Positions 61,196-63,763 of a stretch of DNA of 63,763 bases are shown one piece after another (the first letter of the stretch is position 1; each line of letters opens with the position of its first letter). Both the position numbers and the translations under genes were made by a program. A model generated the notes under the pieces. The model saw only the letters and a list, made by a program, of their open reading frames with translations, was not told the DNA's origin and did not search any database. Origin of the DNA: Achromobacter dolens (GTDB lineage Bacteria; Pseudomonadota; Gammaproteobacteria; Burkholderiales; Burkholderiaceae_B); contig NZ_CADIJW010000035.1 of NCBI RefSeq assembly GCF_902859745.1, positions 1 through 63,763 of the forward strand, read 5' to 3'.

Positions 61196-63763
61196 ATGCG
61201 GTTGAACGAACCACGCAAGCCTGAGCGCCGCATGCGCCAGGCCGCTATGCTGGCGGCGCTGTTGGCCGCCATGACGCTGGCCGCGACGACGCCGGCGCGG
61301 GCCGGATTTCAGAACGACCCGCCGCCGCCCGCCGCGCCGCTGTCGGTGGCGCCGCCGCCTCCGGCCGCGCCGTCGCCCCGGGCCGAGCCCAAGCCGCCGT
61401 CCGATTGCGACTGCGCGTCGCCCTACCGCGAGTATCGGGCGGCCGAGACCGCCGAGACCCGCGCCTTGTTCAACGCCGTTGCCGCCGGCGACGAGGCGGC
61501 CTTCGCCGCCGCGCTGGCCAAGGTGAAGCAGCCGGGCGACTACGCGCTTGAAGGCGTGCCGCTGCTGCACGCGCTGCTGATGCCGGCGGGCAAGCGCGGC
61601 AAGCACGTGTATTGGGACATGCCGACGGACGAGGCGGCGCGCCTGCGCCAGGCCTGCCACGCGGCGCTGCCGGCCCGCACCCGCATGCTGGCGGCCCTGC
61701 TGGCCACCAGGCCGGCGCTGGACGACATCACCTACGAATCGCGCCGTCCGTCGCTGCAACTGGCGCTGCTGTATGGCACGCCCGAGATCCTGGACATGCT
61801 GCTGGCGGCCGGCGCCCGCCCCGACCAGCGCGGCGACGAGAACAAGACTCCGCTCGAATTCCTGCTCAGCCGCGATTTCGAATTCGCGGTGCGCATGACC
61901 TACCTGCCGCGACTGGTTGACCGCCAGCAGACCACGCGCATGGTGCTGGCCCTGCTCAAGGCCGGCGCCGCGCGTCCCTTCGCCTATATCGACGAACACG
62001 CCGATGACGCCATGCGCCAGGCCTTCACGGACGCGCAGGGGCAACCGCGCCGGGCCGCGGACTACCTGGCCTGGGGGCCGCTGGTCGAATTGACCGAAGG
62101 CGCCGAAGTCGTGCGCGCGCTGGCCGCCACCGGCACCCGGCCCGCGTACGGCGAGGGCGCCAGTCCGCTGGCGCTGGCGGCCTACACCGGCAACGCGGGC
62201 GCGGTGACGGCGCTGGCGGAGCTGGGGCCGCGCACCGCGCCCGACACCGGCTACGGCGCCAGCGGCGACCGCGACCTATGGCTGGACGCGGCCCAGGCCG
62301 CCGTGGCGGCCGGACACGGCGACATCGCCGTGCCGCTGTTGCGCGCCGACATGCCGTTCAATCAGCGCGGACCGCAGACCGGCACCGACGCGGCGGTCTT
62401 CGTGCGCATGGAAGCCGAGGAGCGCCCCATCATGAATCTGGCGGCTGGCAAGGGCGACGTCGTCACCTTGCAGCGCTTGCTGGCGCTGGGCGCGACGGTT
62501 GAGGGCGACGATACCGAACCGCATGGCGACACGCCCCTGGCGGACGCGGTGCGGGCCCGCCAGGCCGCGGCCGTGCGCGTGCTGCTGGCGGCCGGCGCCA
62601 ATCCGACCACCACGCGGGAGGGCTATGACCGCAAGTCCGCCCTGCAGCGCGCCATCGAGGCTGATGACGCGCCATTGCTGCACGACCTGCTGGCGGCCAC
62701 GCCGCCGGCCGCGCTGCAGGCGCTGCTGGCCGACCCCGCGCGCTCGCCATTGGCGCAGGCGCTGCGCCAGCCGGGCAAGCAGGGCGCCGCGATGCTGCGG
62801 CACCTGGTCGATGCCGGCCTCGACCTGAAGACGCTCGATGCCAGCGCCATTCGCCAGGCGCTGGAGAACCGCGACGGCGAGATGGCCAGGTATCTGATTG
62901 ACGCGGGCGTCCCGGTCAATCCGCAGGCCGCCGCGGCGGCGTCGGACGATCCCTATGACAACAAGGGCGTGCCGCCCTTGCTGGTGGCGGTGACTTCGGG
63001 CCAGGCGGCCATGGTCGATGCGTTGCTGGCCAAGGGCGCCGATCCGCTCGGCCTGGCCCCGGACGGCCGCAGCGCCCTGTATTGGGCCATCGGCGGCGGC
63101 GACGCGGCCATGCTCGAACGCCTGCTGGCCGCCGGCGCGCGGCTCGACGATCCGCGCTTGCCGCGCGCGCCGGCCGCTCATGCCTTGTTGAACGCCGCGC
63201 TTGCCTCCGGCGACCTGGCGCTGGTCAAACGTGTGGAGCAGGGCGCCAAGCAGCCGCTGGCCGACGCCTGCCTGCCGTCGGGGGGCGAATACGCGCTGCT
63301 CGACCGGCCCGGGTACTTCGCGCAATTGCAGGCGGCGGGCTACACCGGCGCGCGCGCCGAGTGCGTCGGCAAGGACGGCGCCTTGCCGCAGCGCCTGCTG
63401 TCGGCGCTGTTGCGCGACCGCCAGTTGGCGATCGCGCGCCGCGACACGGTGATCGATGTGCTCACGCGCATGAAGGCCGTGGGCGCCGATCTGGACGCGC
63501 GCCAGACCGAGAGCGGCGATACGCCGCTGGTCGCCGCCATCCTGCTGGGCCGCGCCGATCTGGCCGATGCCCTGCTGGCGGCCGGCGCGAGCCCGGACGC
63601 CGCCGATGCGCAGGGTCGCAGTCCGGCCTGGGCGGCGCTGGCCAGCGGGCAGCCGGACATGCTGGCGCTGCTGGCGCGGCACCACGCGCGCTTTGATGGC
63701 GCGGCGGCGCCCTCGGGCCAGTCGTTCAGCCAGACGCTGGCGTGCCAGGCCGCGCCCGGCTTT
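61196..63763 (+). CDS. Exported ankyrin-repeat protein, partial
   Basis: The frame is open from the ATG to the window edge (856 residues and continuing). Residues 1-37 form a signal peptide ending TTPARA|GFQ, followed by a Pro/Ala-rich linker with CDC at about residue 70. From about residue 80 onward there are many ankyrin-like units (for example TPLADAVRARQAAAVRVLLAAGANP, LLVAVTSGQAAMVDALLAKGADP and TPLVAAILLGRADLADALLAAGASP, each as a span), interrupted by longer irregular insertions. It is likely a periplasmic scaffold; no partner is known. It begins 64 bases after xseA. Confidence 0.85.
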   Translation, partial: MRLNEPRKPERRMRQAAMLAALLAAMTLAATTPARAGFQNDPPPPAAPLSVAPPPPAAPSPRAEPKPPSDCDCASPYREYRAAETAETRALFNAVAAGDEAAFAAALAKVKQPGDYALEGVPLLHALLMPAGKRGKHVYWDMPTDEAARLRQACHAALPARTRMLAALLATRPALDDITYESRRPSLQLALLYGTPEILDMLLAAGARPDQRGDENKTPLEFLLSRDFEFAVRMTYLPRLVDRQQTTRMVLALLKAGAARPFAYIDEHADDAMRQAFTDAQGQPRRAADYLAWGPLVELTEGAEVVRALAATGTRPAYGEGASPLALAAYTGNAGAVTALAELGPRTAPDTGYGASGDRDLWLDAAQAAVAAGHGDIAVPLLRADMPFNQRGPQTGTDAAVFVRMEAEERPIMNLAAGKGDVVTLQRLLALGATVEGDDTEPHGDTPLADAVRARQAAAVRVLLAAGANPTTTREGYDRKSALQRAIEADDAPLLHDLLAATPPAALQALLADPARSPLAQALRQPGKQGAAMLRHLVDAGLDLKTLDASAIRQALENRDGEMARYLIDAGVPVNPQAAAAASDDPYDNKGVPPLLVAVTSGQAAMVDALLAKGADPLGLAPDGRSALYWAIGGGDAAMLERLLAAGARLDDPRLPRAPAAHALLNAALASGDLALVKRVEQGAKQPLADACLPSGGEYALLDRPGYFAQLQAAGYTGARAECVGKDGALPQRLLSALLRDRQLAIARRDTVIDVLTRMKAVGADLDARQTESGDTPLVAAILLGRADLADALLAAGASPDAADAQGRSPAWAALASGQPDMLALLARHHARFDGAAAPSGQSFSQTLACQAAPGF

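Overview
The window is about 68% GC chromosomal DNA with dense gene packing. Several features point to an Alcaligenaceae betaproteobacterium of the Achromobacter/Bordetella type: four solitary Bug/TctC periplasmic receptors without their membrane permeases, an Fnr/Btr-type regulator, and the exbB-exbD-lpxK and Trm112-kdsB-adk blocks next to xseA. This is inferred from gene content only. I saw no tRNA, rRNA, IS element, prophage or CRISPR array.

Layout. 1-10.3 kb: the tail of an MFS transporter, a YegD-type Hsp70, an ADP-ribose pyrophosphatase, a ferredoxin, an AhpD-like protein, a KgtP-like permease, an exported alpha/beta hydrolase, Fnr, a gamma-glutamylcyclotransferase-like protein, and clpB behind a clear heat-shock (sigma-32) promoter. 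10.3-13.8 kb: a sulfide:quinone-oxidoreductase-like flavoprotein coupled to a DUF1641 protein, then a PHP-type lipoprotein. 13.9-20.9 kb: a catabolic-looking cluster with a TetR regulator, the two halves of a Tm-1-like system, an SRPBCC protein, a LysR regulator, a D-aminoacylase and a Bug receptor. 21-26.3 kb: an HdeD-like protein, crcB, hpnCDE (squalene synthesis) and alr.

26.5-33.9 kb: an SDR gene and a homoprotocatechuate meta-cleavage cluster. hpaE-hpaD run rightward, and hpaF/G1 (fused)-hpaG2-hpaH-hpaI run leftward from a shared control region carrying palindromes. hpaR is convergent with hpaD. 34-38.8 kb: an anchored hypothetical protein, radA, a TSUP permease, a small His/Lys-rich exported protein and a 2-hydroxyacid dehydrogenase. 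39-46.1 kb: a sugar-acid-like catabolic cluster (two Bug receptors facing a DapA-like protein, a GntR regulator, an LDH2-type dehydrogenase, a third Bug and a GarL-like aldolase) with face-to-face promoters around one operator. 46.2-54.9 kb: lysA/lysR, rpsT, a FecR without FecI, murJ, an 81-bp triple tandem repeat, an SDR, adk, kdsB and Trm112. 55.1-63.8 kb: an IgaA-family membrane protein, lpxK, exbD, exbB, xseA and an exported ankyrin-repeat protein that runs off the end.

Most notable are: the IgaA homologue inserted between lpxK and the Trm112-kdsB-adk block, where no Rcs gene is visible; the TetR-type palindrome that exactly fills the spacer of the Tm-1-like operon promoter; the HpaF-HpaG1 fusion, which moves the domain boundary relative to E. 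coli HpaG; and a structured intergenic repeat family with diverged copies at 27.3 kb and 52.1 kb. Start codons were chosen from ribosome-binding sites, family length and overlaps. No database search was run.
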